A DNA stretch of 64,000 nucleotides from Bisporella sp. PMI_857. Taxonomy: Eukaryota > Ascomycota > Leotiomycetes > Helotiales > Helotiaceae. Shown piece by piece: positions 44,462-56,378 of this stretch. The notes under the pieces are model-generated. The model saw only the letters and a program-made list of their open reading frames with translations. It searched no databases and was not told the DNA's origin. Positions within the stretch are counted from its first letter, which is position 1; every line of letters starts with the position of its first letter. The position numbers and the translations under genes are program-made. Location: positions 62,001 through 126,000 of the forward strand of contig JAJSPD010000073.1 of assembly GCA_021307315.1 (NCBI GenBank). The letters run 5' to 3'.

Positions 44462-46724
44462 ATAGAAATTCTTCACCCACCATCCAGCACCACCACGCTT
44501 TGTCACTGTCATCTCTCTTAACGACAACTGCGCATCTGTGGAAGAGGCCTGGCTGAAAGACACAATTGCAACCTTTGAAAGAGTTGATGATGTTTTCCGC
44601 AAAGAATTTCTGAGTGGCATAATATTCACTGGCCCATCCAATGTCAAAATCACACTCACCGCCATCAATTGGCTGAACTCAGAGGGCACAACGTGGATCG
44701 AGCTAGTTAACACTGCATCTACAACCTCAATTCCACCACCAGGCCCGTATTGCGCCTTCCGTGAACGGTTGCATGAAATATGGAAGCTATACAACGATTC
44801 TTAGGGTGCATTTCTCGCGTCTCTTATACCTTCATCAGAGGGGTGAGTTGTTGTTCCATAAAGATCTTCTGCCTCATCAGAGACACTTGGTTAACAAGTT
44901 TTAATTTGTTTCTCTCACAGTCGGCTTTCACATCTTCCATTCAAAAGTGAAGACATTGAAAGTACAGTCATAGCTGTTCCGTCTCGACTTAGAGCTACCA
45001 CGTCTAAGGCATTTCCACTATGCAATTGGAGGAGAGCGGTGAAAGATATCTTTCAGATTGAAGGCATCAAAACATCCGTTTGTAATTAAGCATACTATGA
45101 TCTTTATCCACCGGCGTCAAAGACAGCTGCTTGTATTGCGCTTTTGGAAGATAAAGGGGCATGCATCATTGGGACAACTAAGCTTGCTGCATTTGCAGCG
45201 ACAGAGGAGCCGATTGAATGTGTTGATTACCAGGCACCGTGGAACCCCCGAGCAGATGGTTATCAATCGCCTGCAGGAAGTAGCAGTGGGAGTGGTGTAG
45301 CCGTTGCTTCTTACGAATGGGTGGATATCGCAATCGGCTCCGACAGTAGGTTTGATTCAAAGGTTTTATTTTTTTACCCAGCTTACTCGATATGACAGCT
45401 AGTGGAAGCGGTCGAAGGCCGGGTCATTGGAACGGATGTTTTAGACATAGAACTTCTCATGGAATGCTTCCAGTCGAAGGCTACATTCCTAGCTTCCGGT
45501 AACTTATCTTTCTGTTTTATATTGGGAATTTCTTCACTAACATTGATTTGGATCAGGCGATTTGACGTACCGACATTTTTTGGAAGAGACATTGATGTTT
45601 GTGCAGAATTTGCCACAGCCTGGTATGGTGACAAATTAGCTAGTAATCAGGCTATTGTAAGTACAAAGATCGACTTTGCCTTCCGGATATGTCTAATTTT
45701 ATAAAAAGCTGCCAGCTGCAATCGTATATCCAATAGAATACATGGAACTTATCACAAATGGCGATCAGCGCAAAATTATCGATGAGTTTACTGCTAACCT
45801 TGAGAAATCAATTGGGGTCAAACATGAAAAGGTATCCTTTAATGAGGTCTGGAACGCAAAACCGCCTGAGGAGGCTAAAGGGGAGAGCCTGCAAGAATAT
45901 ATGAAAGACGTACGTAGAATGCCCTGACTATAAGACAGATCTAACAATTCTAAGGCCAGTCGTAACTCATTCTTTTATGATGATTACCACCATTTTGACA
46001 AGTTTAGGGAAGATTACCACCAAAAGTTCTCAAAGACTCCCTATGTTAGCCCGCCAGTCAGATGGCAATGGTGAGATTTACCTTGGACAAACTAGAGGTC
46101 TAGCCAGAACTGATTATGTTGAATATTCGCAGGAAACTTTCTGCCACCATTTCTAAAGATGAGAGAGATGTCGCTGTTCACAGATTAGAGGTCTACAGAG
46201 AGTGGTGTTCGAGAGAAATTCTGCGAGTAGGGAAGTATGACACTGTCATCCTCATTCCAATCGAGAACATATCGCCTCGATATCGCGATGAGCCCCTGGG
46301 TAAGCTTGTAAAGGCAGCAAATATGTGATCTGAATACTAACTATTAGTAGAAGGTACTTCAATCCCGTTGGCGTACCAATGCTCTTCCCGGCCCCCATCT
46401 TGAAAGCGCCTGAGTTCACAGTTCCAAGTATGATATACAAGCTATTGGATTGCATAATCTATCTCTAACTTGCAGGGCCAAGTCGGTCAGGTTCCATTTC
46501 AGTCCAAGGTGACAGGTAATGTTGAAGAGCTCCCGGTCGCAATTTCGCTGCTTAGCGCTCCAGGTATGAACCCGAAATCCCGTATTATCCTTGGTGATGT
46601 CATCAATGGGGGTGACTGACTTCGTGTAGGTCGCGATCTGAAACTTATGGAGATAGCTCGTGATTGTCTTGTGAGGGCTGGAAGACCTACTAACGTCCTT
46701 CCTGGCAACAAACTATTTCCTTGA
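44462..46724 (+). pseudogene. amidase-signature enzyme, interrupted
   Basis: Plus-strand exons spell a fungal amidase. The N-terminal part reads FVTVISLNDNCASVEEAWLK, ERVDDVFRKEFLSG and RERLHEIWKLYND. The catalytic region reads AVKDIFQIEG (catalytic Lys), ALLEDKGACIIGTTKLAAF, YQSPAGSSSGSGVAVA (cis-Ser) and, after an intron, GSDTSGSGRRPGHW (nucleophile Ser). Later parts are AWYGDKLASNQAI, LPAAIVYPIEYMELI, YDDYHHFDKFREDYHQKF and a normal C-terminal end (DCLVRAGRPTNVLPGNKLFP). A TAA at 45087-45089 lies in frame between TSVCN and AYYDLYPPA, and the junction at 44804-44950 is also unclear. The intact catalytic triad suggests recent loss, or an error. Substrate unknown. Confidence 0.65.
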
Positions 46725-47784
46725 AAGAAATTTAGTCAAGTATGCCTTGAACAATCGACTGGCAGAACAGTATTTTCACTCACTGGTTACGCCAGAAAAT
46801 AATAATAATAAGAACATTAAAATCCGCATTCATATGCTCACTAATCTCCTTTCGACAGTCTGCATTTTCTCCCGTTCAGCTTACTGCATTCAAGTCCTTT
46901 TAGTTATTGCAGTCTTTTTCTTCAATTCGGTCCAACCTCTTGCCCTTTTTATATAGCGCTAGGGCCGTTCCTGGACCGTAGTATTCTCGATCGCCATAGA
47001 TCTTAAGTGCCTGGTGACGCAATGACCTATGGTAGTCAGAAATTTAGGAATATCGATATAAGGGGAAAGTATAAGGAAGCAGAAAGGGGATACATGCACC
47101 CCTGAATTATGTTAACAAAGGCTAAAGCAATAAGCAAATACCTTGGAAAATAAATCGGTTGTTCGGTAGTGATTGTTTCCGACTGTCAATCTGTATTGCT
47201 GCAAGCTCTTAAAGTGACACACGAAGTTTTCCTCGAGATTTTCTTATGATTATTTGACATTAACGTATAGACGAAGTAATTTACCAATTATTTGTAAGAC
47301 TACCTGTAAGTTTCTTCCTGAAGCCTAAGAAGTCATAACCATATGAAGGATTCTCCAGCATCACGGTTGTATGCTGTCTCAGGTGGAGCTAGGATGTCAC
47401 CTCAGATTCTTTCTGCCTCATCAGAGGGCCTCTGGAGCTAATATAAGAAGCCGAGGTTGATAATGGGAAAAGATAAATCAACCTTCCCGAAATTGTCGAG
47501 TTACTTCGGCGTATGGATCGATGGGAGAAAACAACCTTCAGCTCTACGCAATTCCTCATTCTTCATGTATGCATTTCTAAACCCATTCCATGATATGGCC
47601 TATCGTAAGCTTTTGTTTTGTAATTTTCCGTCAAAAGTTCTACCATGGCGTTGTTAAACACTGAACAGTGAACGAGTGCGCCTTCAGGCTGGTTTGTTTC
47701 AGTTGCAATACACCTTATGCTATGAGTGATTTTGGCTGACAAGGTCTTAATGAATTTTAAATAATAATAACTGCTTGGCATGGT
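46725..47784. other. spacer, no gene seen
   Basis: About 1 kb, AT-rich. No supportable coding frame or repeat. Confidence 0.35.
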
Positions 47785-49043
47785 AACTTCTCAGTGACCC
47801 TGGATCTTGTTGCCGCAGTCTCAAAAATAGCTGGCTGGCTAGATAAAGTTTTCTCCCTGATGGATGAGTCTGGGTTCCGAGTTTTAGCAGCTTTTTAGTG
47901 TTTATGAATCTCCTAGAACCATGAATCACTCAACATTTGGGTAAACTCTATGCATTGTTCTGTGATAATCTGAACAGTTTCCGGTCTTGATGCGAATCTA
48001 TCCAACTGAATATAGGAGAAGAGCTCGGCATATTTCACCACCGTTGCTAGTCTATGTCCAGAGCTAAATTCTTCGAATGGCTAGGCAGAGAATATGAGCT
48101 TGGAAGTTATAGCAAATACAACCTAAGTCTCTCTACCATAATTTTTGATCGTGCTCCATCTTGAACCAGTCAGTGTGTTGTAATGCAATTAGTAGCGCGG
48201 TGCCTAGATATAAATGATGACCTAAAACGTTCCGTATGTGCATCCCGATAGGCAACCAAGGTTCGAGGATACTCTTCATCGTCTATTTAACAATGCATAT
48301 TTTCCAGAATAGACGCTGAAATGTCGTTGGGATCCAGAATGAATGACGTGTTAAGTAGAAATCCACTACCTTATTCAATTTCTCGATGGGCCATACCGCG
48401 TAGAGAGTGTGCTCATATCTGCTATGCCCGCCTTCTGTACCCTCTGTAAGTTAGGTGCCAAACATACTTCAAAGATTGCTAATTGATTATATAGGCAATA
48501 AGTCTCTTTATTATATGATCCTAGTTTTTTCTTCCTGGATGCAATTAAAATTTTGAATAAAGACTATATCATCTAGCATATGGGCCGTTACGGTAACGCT
48601 TCCGAGGTGGAAACAGCTTTGATGGCTTTACAAGTCTGTCGTAAATCTATTGCAAAGTAACAAGACGAGAATTAGTGTGCATCTGAAAATCAAGGTGTAA
48701 ATTGTATTCTCAGGCGAGCTATGTCACAAAGATACTTGAGCAAGATGTTGAACACTTAGCTGTTAACGCCATTGCTGAGTCGTTCGCTATATTGGGCTAG
48801 TTGGCGACGAGCGTGACCACACCAATCTCTCGCTCCTGTGACTCTCGTAGTAGATTGGTAGTATATTCGGGGACGAACGAGGTGTTGTAGTGGGTAGCTA
48901 GCAGGAGATTGATAACCCGATTCCCCGAGACCATGTGGACCACGCGAGTGAGCTTATGCAGGCTTTGGATCTTGTTTTCCAGGGAATACAAGGGCAGCAA
49001 GCATCTGCTACTGTCCAAGAAGCATATAAGGTGGTTACATGAC
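47785..49043 (+). pseudogene. scattered relics resembling a STAND-type N-terminal domain
   Basis: Four short plus-strand frames look like protein but are separated by stops: FSVTLDLVAAVSKIAGWLDK (47785-47898), MGRYGNASEVETALMALQVC (from 48580), ASYVTKILEQDVEHLAVNAI (48715-48799) and QEIDNPIPRDHVDHASELMQ with ALDLVFQGIQGQQ (to 49043). The first resembles the small helical N-terminal domain found on many fungal NLR-like proteins. No complete gene can be built. Treat as fossil coding sequence, low confidence. Confidence 0.28.
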
Positions 49044-49301
49044 TTGAGAGCAGTATTGCTACGCACAGTGGATAACATCGGCGTATGGAATATGGTAGGG
49101 GCCTGCCTCCACGACAACAGTTAGTATAGCTGTTCAATTGAAAGTCAAAGTGCTAATTATGGTGATCAGTTTTATTATCCTAACTACGAGCTTGGTCAAA
49201 AAGCACGTTGGTAGAATATATATAATTAGATCTCCTTCGTAGCTTGAATTTGCTAAGCCATTTTGAATAGCATAGATAGGAGAATCCAACAGGTCAGCAG
49301 C

Positions 49302-49550
49302 TTAGTTTCGACTTAAGAATTCGAGAATTCTTGATAATCCATACTCATCATTCTCCGGGCTTGTGAACTTGAAAGGCTCACTGGTCCAACCTCTGGTTCC
49401 AGCTTTGACCTCTAATTCTGGTCCCACATATTGACAAGAATCAAAATATGCAATGATTGGATTATCCCCGTCCGTCAATATATTGGTCGGGCTGAGATCG
49501 CAATAAATAAGGCCCAAGCCGTGAAGATGTCGAATGCCATTCTCAATACC
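49302..49550 (-). pseudogene. protein-kinase C-lobe fragment
   Basis: The minus-strand frame reads IRHLHGLGLIYCDLSPTNIL, DGDNPIIAYFDSCQYVG, AGTRGWTSEPFKFTSPENDE and YGLSRILEFLSRN, ending at 49302. It matches the catalytic-loop to C-lobe stretch of fungal Ser/Thr kinases whose usual motifs are HxD...N and DFD. The Asp and Asn of the catalytic loop are kept, but the His is replaced by Tyr-Cys. There is no N-lobe: upstream (to 49680) only fragments with stops. A truncated pseudogene. Confidence 0.55.
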
Positions 49551-50724
49551 TATTAAAAAGAAATCTATATCGAAATGGCAAGAGCCTTAAGCTTTCCTTT
49601 CTGAGAGATTTATGCCATACTTAACAATGTTACAGGTCAAATTGTTGCTGCAAGCTGCACTCAATACAATCCGAATGACAGGTACCAATATCTTTCACCT
49701 CCACCATAGCATCTAAAAATTCTATGATGTATGAACGCGAAATCACGGCAATAATAAAGTTAGATATTAAATATATAGGTAGTAGGTGAATTCGGATTGC
49801 CAATAATTGTGATAGGCTTTAAATATGCTAGCAATACGACTATTCTAAGTTGAGACGTATTTCATAGTATATAGAATATTTTACTTGTAGACTATTTTCT
49901 ACAAAAATTCTGTTGATGTCCTAATCAATTATAAATTGAAGTGTTTAATGACTGGTACTGGCGAGCAAAAAATGGTGATTAGAAATTAAGACTACACTGT
50001 AGAAGTCGAGCTTCTTGTGCTCCATGTAGATCCGAACGTTCTTACAAATAGCTAAATGATAGCGATGGCGAAAAACGAAAGAATATACAGGGTATTATTA
50101 TAACTATATTGCCTTTTAATCTGTTCTATTATCTATTTCCGTATCCTGTGCTTTAGTTCAAGTATAAGAGATCTTTAAGAACGAGATTGGCCAATAGTTG
50201 GCCAAACAGATGATTCAAGATGAAAGAAGTTCAATAGAATTTTGCCCAAACTTCTTGATCCTCCTGCAGATATGTCTCCAATATTTGGTGTCTATTCTGT
50301 TTTGTGTCTACATCTATCTATTGGTGGTTTGAATAGCAGAACGTTGGCTATGAAGGCAAGTCATACCTCGACAAAGGGAACTACACTGTCCCCTAACCCG
50401 AATCCTGAGCACAGCCTAATGAGGCTGTACTATCTGCTTAACTAGGTCTAGAATTTGAAACTACCTGGCAAACAATGGGAATCACTTAAATCTACTCAAT
50501 ATCAAAATTTCGCATCCGCGCCTAGTCCTCACGAATCTATAGTATAAAGGATGGGATAACTTCAACTTCATCTCATCGTCTGCACACTCTTTTCGACATT
50601 CAAAACAAATTAATCACGACAAAGGGGACCCAACGTGTTCCTTTGTACTTTCATTTGCTATTTCTTTCGTAACATTTCGGATTCCTTCAGTAATCTCCAG
50701 CTCCAACAACTCTATTCTTTCAAC
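49551..50724. other. AT-rich spacer
   Basis: No gene seen. The last 150 bases, before the ATG at 50725, are presumably the promoter and leader of the small secreted protein. Confidence 0.35.
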
Positions 50725-51342
50725 ATGAAACTCACATCTGCCCTCATTCTACTCGACCTCCTTGCCACCACCACTATTACAAAGGTTTGTCAAGAATGCA
50801 ATGACTGCCAAAGGAAGACCACTGATCAGCCCTTCTTCCCAAAAACTCTGGAAGGAAACTGGACATGTGTACACAACATACACGGCCAACAAGGAACAAT
50901 CATCACCAATCAGATTAAGGTAAACTCCGCCATAGAAATTTTGCAGCTTAATATATCCCTGCCAGTAAATAACCTGTCTAAATACACAATATCCATTGTC
51001 CCCAAAGCCGAACGGTCATATTTGTAGGGCTTCCTAAAATACATATGGCTTCAGGGAATCCTCGATGCTCATTACACACGTAACCTCTCCTCTATGTAGG
51101 CAAGCTCTACGTGATGAAGAGAGGACCTCCGCCAGTGCGACACTTGCAATGCTGTGGAAGCGATGAGAGTTGACCATGAGGAGTTTATAGATGCACGATA
51201 TCGAAGTTCTGATGCCAAGATTCAATCTATGGAAGTGGGGCGGGGAAGCTCAGGTTTCTCGCGTCACAGTGGCTTTGGAACGCGTCCGGGCCAACCTCTC
51301 GTTTTATCATCACGACTTGCGGAACTCAAAAACCCTCCCTAA
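50725..51342 (+). CDS. candidate small secreted Cys-containing protein
   Basis: The ATG at 50725 begins MKLTSALILLDLLATTTITK, a plausible signal peptide. It is followed by VCQECNDCQRKTTDQPFF, then LEGNWTCVHNIHGQQ and TIITNQIK. A GTAAAC donor at 50920 may open an intron that reaches an acceptor near 51130, giving DLRQCDTCNAVEAMRVDHEE and a stop at 51342, about 130 residues in all. Without splicing the frame ends at 51028. Paired Cys motifs and small size fit an effector-like secreted protein, but the 3' exon is a guess and no family is recognised. Confidence 0.4.
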
Positions 51343-51417
51343 CCCTCCCCTCTAACACCTTAATTCAACATTCAATTCTACTATTACTCCTTGGAAATAC
51401 GTTAATCATTCGCGAAA

Positions 51418-52150
51418 ATGGTTCTCAAAAGAAAGCGCTCTGACTCTGAGATATCTACTACTAGCTCCCTCTTCAATTCATCACCCCTCTCATCCGGAAA
51501 TATGATGTCTATGGACTTCCACACGAGCCAGCAGATCCCAACTCCTTCTCTCTTCTCTTCACGAACGCGCAAGCGTTACCGTGACAATCGCCCTACAGAG
51601 TCCGACATTCACCGTATGCGATTCCTGTCATACGTCACTCCTGGTCATCAACTAACACTCAGCAGAACATACCCTATCTCTACTCTTTTCGGCGCAACAG
51701 AGCACTCAATCACAATCCCAGCCTCTACATCTATTCCGGCAGCAAGCGCCAGTGTCAAGTCTCCCCACATTAGCAGAATCAAAGCCCCAGCAGGCGAGTT
51801 TACATTCGTTCTGGGCAATCCCAAATGCGCGCCAGTTATCGCCAGCCAGCACCTATTCTACATCCTCCTTCAGCAGTACACCCACTGGCTCAGATAATAT
51901 GATGACCCAAATTTTGGAGACAAGCAATTGCGAAGACTGTGATGCATCGCTCAATGCAGAGGAGGACTCGATGGATGTTGACATGATCGACATCGATGTT
52001 TCTGCAAATGGAGGAAATCATGCATGCTCAAGTTGTGGGAAACAGGTCTGCCGGAATTGCGCGGTAAGTAACTTGGGTGCTGAAAGGAAATGCCTAGGTT
52101 GCGCTGGGAGACGGAAATGGGTTGGTGGCGTTGGATGGGTTGCTAGGTAG
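51418..52150 (+). CDS. uncharacterised protein with C-terminal Cys-pair motif, 226 aa
   Basis: Exons are 51418-51613 and 51666-52150. The 52-nt intron (GTATGC...CTAACACTCAGCAG) joins DIH to QHTLSLLFSAQQS. The N-terminus is basic and Ser-rich (MVLKRKRSDSEISTTSS). A Gln/Ser-rich middle follows, then CEDCDASL, an acidic stretch (EEDSMDVDMIDIDV) and a cluster HACSSCGKQVCRNCAV...CLGCAG, which looks like a small zinc-binding module. Probably nuclear because of the KRKR start. I do not recognise a named family; similar proteins occur as uncharacterised fungal entries. Confidence 0.75.
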
Positions 52151-52518
52151 TGATTACATGTTGAATAATAATATAGTTTAGATGGGATGTATATACTTGG
52201 ACTAAGCGGTGTTTGGAGTACTGGATACTGGATACCATGACTGTATGTTCAATTGAATAATATCTTGCTCGCGTTTCACTTTCTCTATTGTTAATTTACG
52301 TGTAGACTCTTTTGAAGTCCTCGATTGTTCTTGTCTAATGTCTGCAAGCGTAGATCCATCATGCGTTAGTATGATATTTGAGTTGTCTTGAGATCTGGGA
52401 AAGTCAACTTTCGGCAAGTGGTTGTGATACAATTTGTCACTGCAGCATTGAGCACATGATGTGGAACACTTCCTATGATTTGGACTGGAATTGTACATGG
52501 CTTCAAGGTGACACTTGG

Positions 52519-53517
52519 TTACTTTATCCAGGACCTCCTTCGATGGTCCTTGAGACCCGCGGGCCTGTTGCCGCTTCCTCTTGCGCCCAACACGAAGTTA
52601 AGATTAAATCTATAAATTGGAAGGTTAGCCATCTTGTTTCCGAACGAACCGAAGGTACGAATGTGTGGCAGTACTGCTTACCTGGTTCCTACTCCCATTG
52701 CTCCAAAGAACACTCGATCGCCAGAAACATTAAATCCTAACTCTCCAAAGCCTCCAGGTGGCCCGAGGGTCTCTTTAATTTCATCTAGAGCACTCTTGTC
52801 AATGGTTAAATCCCAGTTCAAAATCCTTTCCTCCTTGACTGGGTTTCGGCTTTGGTGCCTTTTCAAATTGATCACTTGGACAACACCCTTTTCATTCCCG
52901 ACCAAGCTCCCTCCGCGTGGCCGTTCTATCCGCATGCCTGGTTCTGGTACTGATTTGCGGGTGAGCTCTCGAGCAAAGTCCAAAAGTTCTAAGCATCGAT
53001 ATGGGAGCTTCACAATCGCTGCTTGTGGATCCTTCCGGATGTTCCGGACCAGAGGAATAATGGTATCCAACACCGTATTAATGCTCGAAGAGATGAGCCA
53101 TGTCGCTAGGACTTCATAGATCAGAACAGAAAAACCGTTCCATTCTGGCGTCGGCTGGAATGAGCTTCCTAGCATGGAATTCTGCAAGCTATACCCGTAA
53201 TGCGTGGAGCGCAGGAATTGATACATCAACCACTCATCCTGTGACAAGACAAAGCGCACGCTGGTGTCTACTATCAAGTTGATTATTCCGCTCAGGACAC
53301 GGTGAAGTATCCACAGAACTGTAATTACAAAGTAGAGTTCTGGGGAGGTCGGCGACTTTGGACTCGGTTTTGAACGGTGGGTCTTTAGTAGGAGGTACTG
53401 AATGAGAGACATGTACAGACATGCCACCAACGTCGAAACTGTGGAGGCAAAGACTAGAAAATTGCCTGCTTGACAATGTTCATCAGACCAGCGGTCTGGA
53501 ACATCGAAGTCTGCCAT
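52519..53517 (-). CDS. multi-pass membrane protein, 308 aa
   Basis: Exons are 53517-52682 and 52609-52519. The 72-nt intron (GTAAGC...TATAG) joins GAMGVGTR to FNLNFVLGARGSG, ending in a basic tail. Three hydrophobic segments are seen: about residues 20-42 (FLVFASTVSTLVACLYMSLI), 60-82 (LYFVITVLWILHRVLSGIIN) and 127-150 (SVLIYEVLATWLISSSINTV). The C-terminal half is hydrophilic. No known family recognised. The ATG at 53517 opens the frame directly (MADFDVPDRWSDEHC). Confidence 0.7.
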
Positions 53518-55164
53518 CCGCGACCAACATGGAAAGAAACAAACTGAACCTTCCCAAGGGAGAATTATTCTGAGTTAATATGCTGACTTTGAACTAATTA
53601 AATATTTGGTGGGATTACTGAGAAGTATGAGTAATCCTCGTAATCTCAAAAGGTTATGACAGACACTAGAAGAGGCCAGAAGGGATTAGAGCCTTGAGGA
53701 TGAGCTGACGTCCAACAGAAACGCTGCATTTTCGTCTGATCCAATCAGGCTGGCTCGGCATTCGAAATGCACCGCGCCCCGTGAGACATTTGATCAGCCG
53801 CATCGGAACTTATCCTGATCATCACGGATTGTAGGAGGAGGCTTTTACAATCAGGCATCAGTATTTTGCAACGACTTTCGCACGAAACTATGAGCCAAGT
53901 CGCGGGGCTAATCGAGATGCCAATCGGCATCGAGATCAAGGGGTAGTGGTAGAGGCGCGATTGATTTCCTTGGCTTGGGATACTATGGGTTTGTCCCGGC
54001 TTGGCATGTATGAACCAAATTACACCTAGCATTTTCACTGATATAATAAAAGATTTCATCAGAGACTATTCTTTAAATATGCATTCCTAGATATTAATAC
54101 TAACATAGGGACCTAGCTCACAACAATAAGACTAAGCGCAGTTTCAAAGCAGGCGGCTTAACCCTGGGTTAATGTACACCTATAACATGAAGTTTGTAAA
54201 ATCGCAAAGACACGATCTTTCGTAAGGTGTATCGCTGTTAATATTGTGATTTCATAGTTTGTTATAGTAAATTGAAAGACCAACAACTACCTTATAGATT
54301 TATATAAGTGTTGAGGTACTGGATTATACTAGCCTGAATCAGATTAATTGACTCTTGTGGAAGCGACAATCACTTCTCGGAACAGAAACCTCTTCTTTTC
54401 ATTGTATTAACGCAGGTGGCGGCATCCCTATAGTACCTATGCAACAGCGCAGGGAAACCGTTCCGTTCAGGATAATATAAACCAGTTCAGTTCTAAATAC
54501 CAAGAAATGCCATGATGGAACGAGAATCACAAGTATTTAATTTGGGTTGGTTGGGTGCGAAACTGAGTGTTCTTCTGCCTTCCGTATTACCAACCACGGA
54601 AAAAACCTGTTCTGCCCTGGGTTAAATGTACAGGAATAGCTTTAGAACTGAATTGTATAGATGTGCGGATTGAAATTTATAGAGATCTCCATAGGAGAGG
54701 CATAGGGTTTGTTGTGTGCTGTAGCAAGTGCATTCGCAAACTGAATGCGTGCAGTATTTTATCAGTTTTCAATAATGGTACTTGCCATCAACAAAGAATA
54801 TGCATTTCAAGTAGGATACGGAGTAAACTATGTATTGATATTCTATTTTTGCAGAATTCTTGACTTGAGTTACGAGTTATGAGAAAAGAGAATCACGCGT
54901 CCTCGCCTCAAAGTGTGGATGGTATTTAAGCAATTAATTAGACATAAAATAAGAGCAATAAATATTAAGCTACCAAGCATTGCGTTGCTTCCTGATCACT
55001 TAGCACCTGCCTTTTTAGGGTAAATTTTGTGGCGGCCAACAGCCAGGTCATGAACACCCTCAACTTGTACAACCTTACGATTTCATAACATCAGCAAGTT
55101 CATGAGAAAACGCCAGTTGGTGTAGAATTATACCATAATCCATTAGCTTGTAGTGCAATCAACA
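53518..55164. other. intergenic spacer, no gene seen
   Basis: About 1.6 kb. No coding frame with family resemblance and no repeats recognised. Confidence 0.35.
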
Positions 55165-55791
55165 ATGACTCGTTCATCTTCAGCACGAAAGGCTTTGCTT
55201 GGAGCTGCAACCGCTGCGAGTAATCGCCCTGTGCGTGAGTGCAAGGCGGCGCAAGTCTACCAACCCCCATCTCAAATCAAGCCTCCTGCAAGCAAGCGCG
55301 GTGGTAGAAGAAAGGCTAAGAAGTCGTCTGCCACTGCTGCCTCGGCTCGACGTATTCTTTCCCATTCGGACAAGACCTCTTCTAAGCCAAAGGGCAAGGG
55401 CCGTCTTGTATGTTGAATATTCAATTTTTCGAAGAGAGAGATGTAATTAATATCTACAGCTAAGCTCCAAGCTTTCTAAAAATAGCAATGTCGCAAGAAA
55501 AGAGACGAAGGGTATGCATCATGGTGTTGTTAAGGTAATATATTATGATCTCTTAAAATATTCGCAAGCACTAATTATATATTCTAGGGTACATCTGAAG
55601 TCAAAGGTTCTGACGAATATGAAGTGAAGCGGATTCTTGACTCTCGAATTGATGCTAAAGGAAACCGCTTCTATAAGGTCCATTGGGCTGGCTGGTCATT
55701 GGGTGAAAGCACATGGGAACCTGAAGCCAATCTTCTTAATTCCCAAGAGAAAATTAAGGATTTTGATGTCAAGTTTCCAAACAAGCCCTAA
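55165..55791 (+). CDS. chromodomain protein, 173 aa
   Basis: Exons are 55165-55407, 55460-55534 and 55588-55791 (522 nt), with introns of 52 and 53 nt. The N-terminal 80 residues are basic and Ala/Ser/Lys-rich (KRGGRRKAKKSS), likely DNA-binding. The C-terminal chromodomain reads DEYEVKRILDSRIDAKGNRF, YKVHWAGW, STWEPEANLL. The aromatic cage positions (Tyr of EYEV, Trp of HWAGW, Trp of STWEP) are present, so methyl-lysine binding is plausible, as in HP1-type proteins. It lacks a visible chromoshadow domain. The frame remains open after the stop at 55789 (see findings). It could also derive from a chromo-type retroelement integrase. Confidence 0.7.
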
Positions 55792-56378
55792 GTTATCCTT
55801 GAATTACACGCCAACGTAAGTGGAGACCTGAAGTTTAATTGCCAAAATTCTGACTTCTGCGTAGTTTCTGCTTGCTGGTGCTTTGATTTTACAATACATG
55901 GAGATGAGTACTATGGAAAGTTATATGGACGTTGGGTTGATTTCTGGGCAGGAGTGATTTTCAATGGAGAAACAGCACTCGCACAATACAAAGCAGCTCT
56001 GTGGGAATAGTTTTCTAAGAATCAAAATCCAATTCTACTACCCTAATAAGTCTTTGTCAAGTAGATAAGACGCAACACTTTTAGTCAAATCTGAAGGATT
56101 ACCACCCTACAAACAAAATCAACTACTGGGTTATCAATGAGTCTATCCATGACAGACTGTTTATTCAACTGCCCCTGCCCCTTTTTTCGCCGAAAGTCTT
56201 GGTATACATCTCGTGACTGTCGCCGCTTCAACTTGCCTTCTTAGGCGAAGTCAACCAAAGTTTCGGAGGCTAACTTGTTCCATTCCGGCTGCCACTCAAG
56301 AGACAGATCAGACTAACAATTGCCTTATCTGTTCTCCAAAAGGCATTTCCTTACAAAGGTGTGAAATCAATATTCGCG
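55792..56378. other. spacer with an open extension of the chromodomain frame
   Basis: Up to 56010 the chromodomain frame stays open (VILELHAN, CWCFDFTIHGDEYYGKLYGR, ALAQYKAALWE). After that nothing is recognised until the MPDU1 start. Confidence 0.35.

Noticed and set aside
48797..49117. 106-aa minus-strand ORF
   Set aside because: It is antisense to better protein-like plus-strand fragments and has no family resemblance.
53745..54059. 104-aa minus-strand ORF
   Set aside because: No conserved pattern, low-quality composition, and isolated in AT-rich spacer.
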